Shown: positions 28,454 through 37,222 of the stretch, in pieces
Layout: every line of letters starts with the position of its first letter
How positions within the stretch are numbered: the first letter of the stretch is position 1
Origin: Rhizobium sp. CCGE531
GTDB lineage: Bacteria; Pseudomonadota; Alphaproteobacteria; Rhizobiales; Rhizobiaceae
Assembly: GCF_003627795.1 (NCBI RefSeq)
Contig: NZ_CP032684.1
Coordinates: 2,209,001 to 2,273,000 of the forward strand
DNA length: 64,000 bases
Reading direction: 5' to 3'
Notes under the pieces: generated by a model
Database searches by the model: none
Seen by the model: the letters and a program-made list of their open reading frames with translations, nothing else
Told to the model about the DNA's origin: nothing
Program-made: the position numbers and the translations under genes

Positions 28454-29545
28454 TCATATTCTGAGTTCTGTCTGCGCATCAAAGAGCGATGCGAGAGACA
28501 TGTCAAAGCCAAGCTTTACGGCCGAACCGGGGCCAAAGCGCCTCGCGCCGTTGACGCGAACCGACATCGTATGGCCGGCATGATTCAGCCACAGCAGATT
28601 ATCGGCGCCCATCGGCTCCTCAATATCGACGGTGGCATTGTGGACCTCGGCGCCGGACGCAGCCGCCTCATTGACCTTGATGTGCTCGGGACGGACGCCC
28701 AGCACGACCTTACGGCCTGCCTGCAGCGCCTCGCCGGCCTTGTAGCCATCGAGAGAAAACAGCACGTCGCTGGTCGCGAATACGACCTTGCCTTCGCGGT
28801 TCACCAACTCGCCCTTGAGGAAGTTCATGGACGGAGAGCCGATGAAGCCTGCGACGAAGAGATTGCGCGGCTCGTTATAGATCGTCGTGGGATCGTCGAG
28901 CTGCATGATGACGCCGTTCTTCATGATCGCGATGCGGTCGGCAAGCGTGAGCGCCTCGATCTGGTCATGGGTGACGTAGATCATCGTGTTCTTCAGCGAC
29001 TGGTGCAGCCGCTTGATTTCCACGCGCAGCTCCGAGCGCAGCTTGGCGTCGAGGTTCGACAGCGGCTCGTCGAAGAGGAAGACGTCGACATCGCGCACCA
29101 GGGCACGGCCGATCGCGACGCGCTGGCGCTGGCCGCCCGAAAGCTCGGCCGGCTTGCGCTTCAGGAGCGGCTGGATCTGCAGAATCTCGGCCGCCCGCGC
29201 GATGCGCTTGTCGATCTCCGCTTGCGGCACCTTGGCGACGCGCAGGCCGAAGGACAGGTTCTTCTCGACCGTCATCTGCGGATAAAGGGCGTAGGACTGG
29301 AACACCATGCCGATGCCGCGATCCTTGGGCTCTTCCCAGGTGACGTTCTTGCTCTTGATGAAGATCTGCCCCTCGGTGATATCGAGCAGGCCGGCGATGC
29401 AGTTGAGCAAGGTCGACTTGCCGCAGCCCGACGAACCGAGCAGCACCAGGAATTCGCCGTCATTGATCTCAAGATTGAGGTTCTTCAGAACGGTGACCGC
29501 GCCGAAATCGAGCGACAGGTCTTTGATGGAAACGCTGCTGTTCAT
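28454..29545 (-). CDS. Sugar ABC transporter ATP-binding protein (UgpC/MsmK/MalK type)
   Basis: ATPase of 363 residues for a CUT1-type carbohydrate importer. Walker A is GSSGCGKST (37-45), the Q-loop is VFQSYALYPQMTV, the signature is LSGGQRQRVAIGRAL, Walker B is VFLFDEPLSNLDAKL, and the switch His is in YVTHDQIEALTLADR. The C-terminal third is the TOBE-type regulatory domain with GVRPEHIKV and EEPMGADNLLW. It is next to its two permeases (4-base spacing) and upstream of the beta-mannosidase. Confidence 0.95.
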   Translation of the reverse strand: MNSSVSIKDLSLDFGAVTVLKNLNLEINDGEFLVLLGSSGCGKSTLLNCIAGLLDITEGQIFIKSKNVTWEEPKDRGIGMVFQSYALYPQMTVEKNLSFGLRVAKVPQAEIDKRIARAAEILQIQPLLKRKPAELSGGQRQRVAIGRALVRDVDVFLFDEPLSNLDAKLRSELRVEIKRLHQSLKNTMIYVTHDQIEALTLADRIAIMKNGVIMQLDDPTTIYNEPRNLFVAGFIGSPSMNFLKGELVNREGKVVFATSDVLFSLDGYKAGEALQAGRKVVLGVRPEHIKVNEAAASGAEVHNATVDIEEPMGADNLLWLNHAGHTMSVRVNGARRFGPGSAVKLGFDMSLASLFDAQTELRI

Positions 29546-29548
29546 GGA

Positions 29549-30490
29549 TCACCCCTTCACTGCGCCGGCGGCGATGCCCCGAACGAAAAGCCGTCCGGAG
29601 ACGAAATAGACGATAAGTGGAACAAGGCCGGTAAGGATCGTTGCCGCCATGTTGACGTTGTATTCCTTCACGCCCTGGACAGAATTGACGATGTTATTGA
29701 GCTGGACGGTCATCGGATAGTACTCAGGCCTGGTGAAGACGACGCCGAACAGGAAGTCGTTCCAGATACCCGTGATCTGCAGGATCATGGCGACGACGAA
29801 GATCGGCAGCGACATGGGCAGCATGATGCGCAGGAAAATCTGCCAGAAGCCGGCGCCGTCGATGCGCGCGGCCTTGAAAAGCTCCGCAGGCAGCGACGCG
29901 AAATAATTGCGGAACAGCAAGGTCAGGATCGGCATGCCGAAGATGCTGTGCACCAGGATAAGCCCGCTGAGCGTACCGTAGATACCGATTTCGCGCAGGA
30001 CGATGACGATCGGATAGATCATCACCTGATAGGGGATGAACGCGCCGACGATGAGGATCGAGAAGAAGAAATCCGCGCCCTTGAACCGCCAGTTGGCGAG
30101 CGCATAGCCGTTGACCGAAGCAATCGCGATCGAGAGGATCGTGGACGGCACGGTAATGCGGACGGAATTCCAGAAGCCGCGGGAAAGACCGTCGCAATTG
30201 AGGCCGGTGCAAGCCGTTGCCCAGGCTTTCACCCATGGTTCGAATGTGATCTCGAGCGGCGGCGAGAAGATGTTGCCGAGCCGGATTTCCGGCATTCCCT
30301 TCAGCGAGGTGACGATCATCACATAAAGCGGCAACAGATAGTAGATCGCGGCAACGAAGAGCGTGCCGTAGAGCATGATGTTGCGGCCGGAAATCACCCG
30401 GCGCGGCTTGCGGCCACTCGGTCCCGAGAGCGTCTTGTCCTTCGAGGCAACATCGCCGTTCGCATTCTTGAGAGTAATAGTATCAGCCAC
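29549..30490 (-). CDS. Sugar ABC transporter permease, MalG-like
   Basis: Inner-membrane permease of 313 residues with six membrane segments, the first at about 37-57. The cytoplasmic coupling (EAA) loop reads KAARIDGAGFWQIFLRIMLPMSLP. The N-terminal cytoplasmic stretch of about 30 residues is longer than usual. It overlaps the end of the MalF-like gene by 8 bases, so the pair is translated together. Confidence 0.93.
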   Translation of the reverse strand: MADTITLKNANGDVASKDKTLSGPSGRKPRRVISGRNIMLYGTLFVAAIYYLLPLYVMIVTSLKGMPEIRLGNIFSPPLEITFEPWVKAWATACTGLNCDGLSRGFWNSVRITVPSTILSIAIASVNGYALANWRFKGADFFFSILIVGAFIPYQVMIYPIVIVLREIGIYGTLSGLILVHSIFGMPILTLLFRNYFASLPAELFKAARIDGAGFWQIFLRIMLPMSLPIFVVAMILQITGIWNDFLFGVVFTRPEYYPMTVQLNNIVNSVQGVKEYNVNMAATILTGLVPLIVYFVSGRLFVRGIAAGAVKG

Positions 30491-31388
30491 GTTTGCGCCC
30501 TCCGCCGAATTCCAGGTAAGCCCAGGGGATGACGACGATCGCGACGGTCAACAGCATCATGGTGGAAGCTGCAAATCCCTGGCCGAGATTCTGTGCCTGG
30601 AACATGTAGTCGTAGACGTATTTCGCCGGGACTTCCGAAGCGATGCCGGGTCCGCCGCTCGTTTGCGCGACGACGAGGTCGTAGACCTTGACGATACCGC
30701 TGGCGATGATGACCAGGGTCGTGATGAAGACCGGGCGCATCATCGGAATGATAACGAACAGATAGGTCTTCCACATGGGTATCCCATCCACGCGCGCCGC
30801 TTTCCAGATATCTTCGTCGATGCCGCGCAGGCCGGCGAGCATCAGGCACATCACGAGGCCTGTTCCCTGCCAGAGTGCTGCGATCAGCACGCCATAGATG
30901 ACGATGCTCGGCGTGTAGAGCGGATCGAAAGCGAAGGTCGTCCAACCGAGCGAACGCACCACCGACTGGATGCCGAATTCGGGATTGAGCAGCCATTGCC
31001 AGACGAGGCCGGTGACGATGAAAGAGAGGGCGAAAGGATAGAGGAAAATCGTGCGGAACGTGTTTTCGAACCGGATCTTCTGGTCCATCAGCGCAGCTAG
31101 CATAAAGCCAATGACGAGACTGAAGATCATGGAAAGAATGCCGTAAACAGCGAGATTCTCGATGGACATGACCCAACGCGGCGCTGCCCACAAACGGTAG
31201 TATTGGTCCAGTCCGACAAAGCTGAGACGTGGCAGCAGCTTTGAATTGGTGAAGGAATAAACCACCGTCCAGATTGTGCCGCCAAGGAAGATGACGACGG
31301 CCGTCAGGATCATTGGAATGGATGCAATCTTCGAGTTCAGATTGCGCAGAAATTGATTTGGCCGGCCGGCTTTCGCGTGACCCGTCAT
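30483..31388 (-). CDS. Sugar ABC transporter permease, MalF-like
   Basis: Inner-membrane permease of 301 residues from the ATG at 31388, which follows AAGGAG. It has six membrane segments starting with SIPMILTAVVIFLGGTIWTVVYSF. The coupling loop is WKAARVDGIPMWKTYLFVIIPMMRP. It lacks the large periplasmic insert of E. coli MalF, as usual for rhizobial CUT1 systems. A longer frame up to 31538 is open but Cys/Pro/Arg-rich and unsupported. Confidence 0.93.
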   Translation of the reverse strand: MTGHAKAGRPNQFLRNLNSKIASIPMILTAVVIFLGGTIWTVVYSFTNSKLLPRLSFVGLDQYYRLWAAPRWVMSIENLAVYGILSMIFSLVIGFMLAALMDQKIRFENTFRTIFLYPFALSFIVTGLVWQWLLNPEFGIQSVVRSLGWTTFAFDPLYTPSIVIYGVLIAALWQGTGLVMCLMLAGLRGIDEDIWKAARVDGIPMWKTYLFVIIPMMRPVFITTLVIIASGIVKVYDLVVAQTSGGPGIASEVPAKYVYDYMFQAQNLGQGFAASTMMLLTVAIVVIPWAYLEFGGGRKRG

Positions 31389-31547
31389 TGTAGCTCCTTC
31401 TGAAGCGCGACTGCTTCGATGATCAGGAACTGGGCTACACCGCGGTTCCTGTCGCTCCCTCCTCATCCACGGCCGAACGTCACATCCCTGTGGGTCCGCC
31501 GCCCAAGAGGCGCTGTAGCCAGCCGGATCACAGGGCATGTCCCGGCC

Positions 31548-31581
31548 GTGATACCGACCCGCAACGCGAGGCCGGTATCAC
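31548..31581 (-). promoter_or_regulatory. Stem-loop after the substrate-binding protein gene
   Basis: GTGATACCG and CGGTATCAC arms of 9 bp with a 16-base loop lie in the 212-base gap between the binding protein and MalF-like genes. Such hairpins commonly let the binding protein be made in excess by protecting the upstream message. Confidence 0.5.
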
Positions 31582-31600
31582 TACAGCGAGAAGATAGAGA

Positions 31601-32836
31601 TCAGTCGGCAGCAGCGATGATCTCGGCGAAGCGCTTCTGAGCCGCTTCCGGCGTCATCGAAGGATTGGCGAAGAACTCGGAGAACAGGTCTTCCTTCTGC
31701 TTCTGCGTGTCGGCAGAAAGAAGCTGGTCCGTACCCTTGATCACGTTACCCTTCTTCAGAATCTCCAGGCCCTTCTTCATGCAATCATTGGCGGCCGTGA
31801 GATCCACGTCGCCACGCACGGGCAGCGAGCCCTTCTTCAGGTTGAAGGCAACCTGCGTCTTCGGATCGAGAAGCGTCTTGGCGAGAGCATCCTGAGCCTT
31901 CGACTTGGCCTCGTCCTTCAGCAGCGGGAAGTAGAACGCATCACCGCCCGTCGAGATGATTTCGTTGACGCCGAGACCCGGAAGGCAGGTATAGTCCGTG
32001 CCGGCCTTCTGACCCGCGAGGGCAAATTCGCCCTGCGCCCAATCGCCCATGATCTGGCCGCCGGCCTTGCCGGTGATGACCATGTTCGTGGCCTGGTTCC
32101 AATCCTGAACGTTGGAGCCCTTGGACATCTTGCGGGCATCGTCGGCGGCCTTGAAGACCTTGGCGATTTCCGGCCCAGCCGCTACTTTCGCATCCCTGTC
32201 GCCAAATACTTTCTGGAAGGTGTCCTTGCCGGCGATGGCGACCATCAGCACGTCGAAGGCGCCGGTCGCCTGCCAGGGCTGACCGCCTATGGCAAGCGGA
32301 ACGATCCCGGCCTTCTCCAGCGCGGGAGCTGCGGCGACAAACTCATCCCAGTTCTTTGGAACCTCGACGCCGGCCTTCTTGAAGGCTGCGTTCGAAAGCC
32401 AGAGCCACTGCCAGGAATGGATATTGACCGGCGCACAATAGATCTTGCCGTTGATCGTGCAGGAATCGAGCAGGCTGGATGGGCGAATGATGTCCTTCCA
32501 GTGCTCTTTCGTAGCGACATCGGTCAGGTCGCGCATGAGGCCCGCCTGCACCAGTTCCTCGGCCTGGCGGCCGTGGTTGAATTGGGTGGCGCCCATCGGA
32601 TCGCCGCCGGTAATGCGGCTGATCATGATCGGACGCGCAGTCCCACCCGAGCCGGCGATCGCGCCATCGACCCAGTGATTGCCGGTGGCGTCGAAAGCCT
32701 TTGCCAACTCGGCCACAGCGGCTGCTTCGCCGCCCGAGGTCCACCAATGCGTAACCTCAAGATCGGCCGCATTTGCCGAAAAAGCCGGAGCCGCGACAGA
32801 TGCGAGCAAAGCGGCAGCCATTAAACGAATATTCAT
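31601..32836 (-). CDS. Sugar ABC transporter substrate-binding protein
   Basis: Periplasmic binding protein of 411 residues from the ATG at 32836, which follows GGAGGAG. The signal peptide MNIRLMAAALLASVAAPAFSANA is cut before ADLEVTHWWTSGGEAAAV. The HWWTSGGE opening, AFKKAGVEVPKNWDEF, MGDWAQGEF and GGDAFYF are typical of extracellular solute-binding family 1 proteins of the CUT1 glucose/oligosaccharide group. It is the first gene of the block, divergent from the LacI regulator. Genome context (beta-mannosidase, GH43) suggests a plant-wall oligosaccharide ligand. Confidence 0.93.
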   Translation of the reverse strand: MNIRLMAAALLASVAAPAFSANAADLEVTHWWTSGGEAAAVAELAKAFDATGNHWVDGAIAGSGGTARPIMISRITGGDPMGATQFNHGRQAEELVQAGLMRDLTDVATKEHWKDIIRPSSLLDSCTINGKIYCAPVNIHSWQWLWLSNAAFKKAGVEVPKNWDEFVAAAPALEKAGIVPLAIGGQPWQATGAFDVLMVAIAGKDTFQKVFGDRDAKVAAGPEIAKVFKAADDARKMSKGSNVQDWNQATNMVITGKAGGQIMGDWAQGEFALAGQKAGTDYTCLPGLGVNEIISTGGDAFYFPLLKDEAKSKAQDALAKTLLDPKTQVAFNLKKGSLPVRGDVDLTAANDCMKKGLEILKKGNVIKGTDQLLSADTQKQKEDLFSEFFANPSMTPEAAQKRFAEIIAAAD

Positions 32837-33290
32837 GAGTTCTCCTCCCTCACTGAAACGTTGCCGGAAAAACGTAGTCGAATCATTTTCGCCGCGCAAC
32901 CGCCAACTCTGGATTTTTTTCGACAATGGGTGATTATACAACCTATGAGTAAATTATCGCCTGCAAAATCAAGTCGACGACACCCGCTTTTCAACAGGTT
33001 GGCATCATGGCATGATTTTGTATATCGTTGATTATAAATAATATAATTATGAAAATGCATCGACGGCATCTTTGATGCCATACCATGGATGGAAAGCGAT
33101 TTGCCGGCAGGCGTGGATACAACTCTTAGAAATACCGCCGAAATACCCGTCTAAAATAGTACTCGACATTCGTACTGTATCGTTACAGTTTCTATCTTGA
33201 GCGGAGGAGACGTGGCGTTTCGCCTGTGCTTGCGATGCAGGCGTGGGCAATATAAGCGGATTGGCCGCGGGAGGCGGCCGGGAGGCAAGC
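32837..33290. promoter_or_regulatory. Divergent control region between the sugar operon and its LacI regulator
   Basis: A 454-base AT-rich region with no gene. On the minus strand TATAAT lies at 32938-32933, a near-perfect -10 for the operon, with a leader of about 90 bases. TGAAACGTT at 32854-32862 resembles half of a LacI-family operator. The region around 33012-33050 is extremely AT-rich. Confidence 0.5.
32926..32946. promoter_or_regulatory. Candidate operator over the operon -10 element
   Basis: ATGGGT and ACCTAT face each other across nine bases in an imperfect palindrome that covers the TATAAT of the operon promoter. Its position would suit repression by the adjacent LacI-family protein. 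It does not have the central CG usual in that family, so the call is tentative. Confidence 0.25.
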
Positions 33291-34331
33291 TTGAACGGAA
33301 TGGACAATAAGAAAACTTCAGGCGGCGGCACGCAGTCTGGGCCCGAGCGGCCAACACTGAAGACGATCGCCTTCATGACGGGGCTTGGAATCACCACCGT
33401 TTCGCGCGCGCTGAAAGATGCGCCCGACATCGGCGCCGAAACCAAGGAGCGCGTGCGCATGGTCGCCCGCCAACTGGGTTATCAGCCGAACCGCGCCGGC
33501 GTGCGCCTCAGAACCGGCAAGACCAACGTCATCGCCCTGGTGCTGAGCATCGACGAAGAAATCATGGGCTTTACCAGCCACATCGTCTTCGGCATCTCCG
33601 AGGTCCTGGCCGGCACGCAATATCACCTGGTCATCACGCCGCATTCGCACAGCAAGGATCCGCTGGTGCCGGTGCGCTATATTCTCGACACCGGGTCCGC
33701 CGACGGCGTCATCATATCGCGTACGGAGCCGGACGATCCGCGCGTCGAGCTCATGCATGATCGCAACATGCCTTTCGCCACGCATGGACGCACGGATATG
33801 GGCATCACCCACCCCTTCCATGATTTCGACAACGAAGCCTTCGCGCACGACGCCGTCCGTGCGCTGGTTGCGAGAGGGCGGCGTCGCCTGGCGCTGCTGC
33901 AGCCCTCCAGCAAGCTTACCTACTATTCCCATACCCGCATCGGCTTCCAGACCGGCCTACATCAATATGGTGCGGAGGAGGTCCCGCTCAGGATAACCAC
34001 CGACAACGCGCTTGCCGATATCAAGGACACGACCGAAGCGCTGATGCGCTCTCCGCATGCGCCTGACGGGATCATCTGCTCCAGCAGCGGCGGCGCCATC
34101 GCCGTCAATGCCGGCATCGAGGCGGCGGGCTTCCGCCTCGGCCGCGACATCGACATGGTCGCCAAGCAATCGGCCGATGTCTTGAGCTGGATCAGGCCCG
34201 AGATCATCACGGTGTCGGAAGATTTCCGCCATGCCGGCCGGGAACTCGCCAAGGCAGTCATCGCCCGTATCGACGGGGTGGAGCCGAAACTGCTGCAAAG
34301 CATCAGCCCGCCCGTCTGGCCGAACAGCTGA
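33291..34331 (+). CDS. LacI-family transcriptional regulator of the sugar operon
   Basis: Repressor-type protein of about 346 residues. The N-terminal helix-turn-helix is [33 protein letters not shown], with hinge [19 protein letters not shown] periplasmic-binding-protein-like effector domain follows ([46 protein letters not shown]). The TTG at 33291 sits 5 bases after GGAGG and is preferred; ATG at 33300 and GTG at 33243 are alternatives. Its divergent position makes the carbohydrate block its probable target, with an oligosaccharide or sugar intermediate as inducer. Confidence 0.9.
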   Translation: MNGMDNKKTSGGGTQSGPERPTLKTIAFMTGLGITTVSRALKDAPDIGAETKERVRMVARQLGYQPNRAGVRLRTGKTNVIALVLSIDEEIMGFTSHIVFGISEVLAGTQYHLVITPHSHSKDPLVPVRYILDTGSADGVIISRTEPDDPRVELMHDRNMPFATHGRTDMGITHPFHDFDNEAFAHDAVRALVARGRRRLALLQPSSKLTYYSHTRIGFQTGLHQYGAEEVPLRITTDNALADIKDTTEALMRSPHAPDGIICSSSGGAIAVNAGIEAAGFRLGRDIDMVAKQSADVLSWIRPEIITVSEDFRHAGRELAKAVIARIDGVEPKLLQSISPPVWPNS

Positions 34332-34336
34332 CAACG

Positions 34337-34369
34337 AAAGGCCCGCCGGATTTCTCCGGCGAGCCTTTT
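34337..34369 (+). terminator. Terminator of the LacI-family gene
   Basis: AAAGGC-CC-GCCGGA and TCCGGC-GA-GCCTTT arms form a long hairpin ending in TTTT, 6 bases after the stop; it also faces the end of gnd. Confidence 0.8.
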
Positions 34370-34392
34370 CATTTCAGATTCTGCAGTTTCTT

Positions 34393-35820
34393 TTAACCGT
34401 TCGCGCCGCTGCCCCATGGGCCGTGATGGATATCCTTGCCGTCGACACGGTCGAAACCGTGCGCACCAAAGAAGTCGCGCTGCGCCTGGATCAGGTTGGC
34501 GGTGCCGCGAGCCTGGCGATAGGCGTCGAAATAGGTCAGCGCCGAAGCAAGAGCGGGAACCGGCAGGCCGGCAGCGGTCGCAGCCGAAACGATGCGACGC
34601 AGCGACGGGATCGATTCCTTGACCATATCGGCAAAGGCCGGCGTGACGATCAGGTTCGCCGCATCCGGGGTCTTGGTGAAGGCGCTGGTGATTTCGTCGA
34701 GGAACTGCGACCGGATGATGCAGCCGGCACGCCAGATCTTGGCGATAACAGGCATCGGCAGCGACCAGTTGAACTCCTTCGAGGCCTCCGCCATGACTGC
34801 AAAGCCCTGCGCATAGGCGCCGATCTTGGCGGCGAATAGCGCAAGCTCGAGATCCTTCAGCAAGTCGGGACCGAAGCCGATCGGGAACTTGTAGTCCGGC
34901 GTGCCGAAGATCTTCTCGGCTGCTTCGCGCTGGCTCTTGATGGCCGACAGGCTGCGGGCGGCAACGGCCGCCTCGATCGCGGTTGCCGGAATGCCCATGT
35001 TCTGCGCTTCGATGGCAGACCACTTACCGGTGCCCTTCTGGCCGGCCTTGTCGAGAATGACATCAGGCATGGCGCTACCGGTCGCCGGGTCCTTGGCGGC
35101 CAGAACCTTCTCGGTGATCTCAATCAGGTAGGAATTCAGGCGGCCCTTGTTCCAGTCGCCGAAGATCGAGCTGATTTCAGCCGCGTTCTTGCCGAGACCG
35201 TCGCGCAGAATGCCGTAGATCTCGGCGATCATCTGCATGTCGGCATATTCGATGCCGTTGTGGATGGTCTTGACGAAATGACCGGCGCCGTCATTGCCGA
35301 GCCAGGCAACGCAAGGGTCATCCTTGTATTTGGCGGCAATCGAGGTCAGGACCTTCTCGACGCGCTTGTAGGAGTCTTCCGTGCCGCCGACCATGATGGA
35401 CGGGCCGTGACGGGCTCCTTCCTCGCCGCCGGATACACCCATGCCGATGAAGGTCAGGCCGGTATCCTTCAGACGATCGAAACGGGCGATCGTGTCGCGG
35501 AAATTGGCATTGCCGGCGTCGATCATGATGTCGCCCTTGTCGAGATGCGGCTGCAGCGCCGCCATCTGCTGGTCGACCGGCTCGCCGGCCTTGATCATGA
35601 TGATGATCGGCCGCGGCGGACGGATCGCATCGACGAACTCCTCGATCGTCTTGCAGGGAATAATCTTGTCCTTGAGCGCGCCAGCATTCGCGTAGAATTC
35701 ATCCGTTACTTGCGGCGTACGGTTGAAGACCGCGATCTTGTTGCCTTTTTCGGCAATGTTGAGCGCCAGATTCGATCCCATTACCGCGAGACCGATCAGC
35801 CCGATTTCTGCCTTTTCCAC
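34393..35820 (-). CDS. gnd: 6-phosphogluconate dehydrogenase (decarboxylating)
   Basis: Oxidises 6-phosphogluconate to ribulose 5-phosphate, CO2 and NADPH. It has 475 residues. The Rossmann motif is GLAVMGSNLALNIAEKG. The substrate and catalytic segments are GMGVSGGEEGARHGPSIMVGG (Ser/Gly loop), FVKTIHNGIEYADMQMIAE (catalytic Lys and binding residues) and QKGTGKWSAIEA. The C-terminus RDFFGAHGFDRVDG contains the His-tail region. TTGGAGGATTGTC precedes the ATG. Length and motifs match the long dimeric NADP enzyme. Confidence 0.96.
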   Translation of the reverse strand: MEKAEIGLIGLAVMGSNLALNIAEKGNKIAVFNRTPQVTDEFYANAGALKDKIIPCKTIEEFVDAIRPPRPIIIMIKAGEPVDQQMAALQPHLDKGDIMIDAGNANFRDTIARFDRLKDTGLTFIGMGVSGGEEGARHGPSIMVGGTEDSYKRVEKVLTSIAAKYKDDPCVAWLGNDGAGHFVKTIHNGIEYADMQMIAEIYGILRDGLGKNAAEISSIFGDWNKGRLNSYLIEITEKVLAAKDPATGSAMPDVILDKAGQKGTGKWSAIEAQNMGIPATAIEAAVAARSLSAIKSQREAAEKIFGTPDYKFPIGFGPDLLKDLELALFAAKIGAYAQGFAVMAEASKEFNWSLPMPVIAKIWRAGCIIRSQFLDEITSAFTKTPDAANLIVTPAFADMVKESIPSLRRIVSAATAAGLPVPALASALTYFDAYRQARGTANLIQAQRDFFGAHGFDRVDGKDIHHGPWGSGANG

Positions 35821-36106
35821 GACAATCCTCCAATGAGTCTTTGACTGCGCCCGGCCCTACCCTGAAGACCCGGAAGACGCATCAACATCCGATATGACGC
35901 AATGCCCTCGACGCGACCTGCGACGGCCCTACGTTCGGCGTTGTTGTTGCACTCCGGACGGAAAACGGCAAGCCTTCGCGAGCCGTGAATCGTCCCCTTT
36001 GCAGGACTGTGCAAGAATGTTGCTGGATTCGTGATTTATCCATTTCCCGAAGCCGCATTGCCTGACCGATCGTCAGCCCATGAGGGATATAGAGGAGGAA
36101 AACACC

Positions 36107-36505
36107 ATGTCGACCATGAATACGAAGATCGTGCATATCTCCGTCGATCGTAACTGGAAGGAAGTCTATGGCTACGCCAGCCGTCCGGAAAACATGCCTT
36201 TCTGGGCTTCGGGCCTGGCATCGGGACTGACGCAGGACGGAGACGAATGGGTCGCGGAAGGTCCCCTCGGCACCGCTCGCGTGCGCTTCTCGCCCCGCAA
36301 CGACTTCGGCGTCATCGATCATCGGGTGACGCTCGAATCCGGCCTGCAGGTTCACAATGCGTTGCGCGTCGTACCGAATGGCGATGGTTGCGAGGTCATG
36401 TTCACCCTGCTCCAGCTACCCGGCATGACCGAAGAACAGTTTGCCGCCGATGCCGCGCACATAATGAAGGATCTGAAGACACTGAAAGAGCTTATGGAGC
36501 GCTGA
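36107..36505 (+). CDS. SRPBCC-fold polyketide cyclase/START-like protein
   Basis: Small protein of 132 residues; the ATG at 36107 follows GAGGAGG. The sequence begins KIVHISVDRNWKEVYGYASRPENMPFWASGL, the usual opening strand and helix of the SRPBCC lipid/ligand-binding fold. It ends with a long helix containing EEQFAADAAHIMKDLKTLKELME. No catalytic residues are evident and the ligand is unknown. It stands alone, divergent from gnd and facing the lipoprotein gene of the Mla-type operon. Confidence 0.8.
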   Translation: MSTMNTKIVHISVDRNWKEVYGYASRPENMPFWASGLASGLTQDGDEWVAEGPLGTARVRFSPRNDFGVIDHRVTLESGLQVHNALRVVPNGDGCEVMFTLLQLPGMTEEQFAADAAHIMKDLKTLKELMER

Positions 36506-36569
36506 AGCAATTCCAATGAGATAGAGCAGCACCGAGATCCCGCGAAGAACTGAACAGCTCCAGGCGCCC

Positions 36570-37184
36570 TTACAGCGAGCGCAACGTCCAATCGATGAGC
36601 TCGCCGGCCACGCCCGCAAACGCCGCGTCGAGCGCGCGGACGAAATCCGGGTTGCCGCCGCCGGTCACCGGCACGACCTTGCGGAAGACATTCTGTGCCT
36701 TCACCGTACCGGTGCGGTCGTTCAGGATCTTTTCCGAGATTTCGACCGTCGCCGTCTTCTGGCCGCCGGAGGTATTGATCTCGAAGGAGCGGATGTCGGT
36801 AACGATCTGATAGTCGATCGCAAGGCCCTGCCCCGGCACGCCGACGCCGCCGAGTTTACCGGTATTCTCGAAGGCTTCCACCAGCTTCGACTGCACCATC
36901 CTGCTCAGCTTGTCGCTCCATTGCGACTTGCCGAGATACTGGATTTCCGAAGGCGAGACGCGGATGACGATCTGGTTGCTGTCCAGTGCCTGCAGTGCCG
37001 TCGGTGGCGGGATGAGGATCTGGCGGTTCTTGATCGAGGGCCCGTTCGCCTTCACCGAAGCGGAAAGATCGTAGGTGTCATTGTTGGAGGCGGTTCCACA
37101 GCCTCCGAGCAAGGCTGCGAGCACCGGCAATGCGATCACAGCTTTCCACACCTGATGACGCTCACTCGACACGCAACCGACCAT
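36570..37184 (-). CDS. ABC-type transport auxiliary lipoprotein (PqiC/DUF330-like) of the Mla-type operon
   Basis: Lipoprotein of 204 residues. The lipobox LAALLGGC lies at about residues 22-29, so lipidation of the Cys is expected. The body matches the ABC_trans_aux family: RQILIPPPTALQALDSNQIVIRVSPSEIQYLGKSQWSDKLSRMVQ. It is the last gene of a permease-ATPase-MCE-lipoprotein set. In such systems it takes the place of a periplasmic lipid carrier or forms part of an envelope-spanning bridge. It probably sits on the inner face of the outer membrane. Confidence 0.85.
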   Translation of the reverse strand: MVGCVSSERHQVWKAVIALPVLAALLGGCGTASNNDTYDLSASVKANGPSIKNRQILIPPPTALQALDSNQIVIRVSPSEIQYLGKSQWSDKLSRMVQSKLVEAFENTGKLGGVGVPGQGLAIDYQIVTDIRSFEINTSGGQKTATVEISEKILNDRTGTVKAQNVFRKVVPVTGGGNPDFVRALDAAFAGVAGELIDWTLRSL

Positions 37185-37222
37185 GTTCCGCTTATCCCCT
37201 GGAAATCAGATATCGCTATTCA

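Noticed and set aside
26209..28464. 751-codon plus-strand frame opposite the beta-mannosidase gene
   Set aside because: Antisense shadow; the minus-strand frame holds complete GH2 catalytic motifs.
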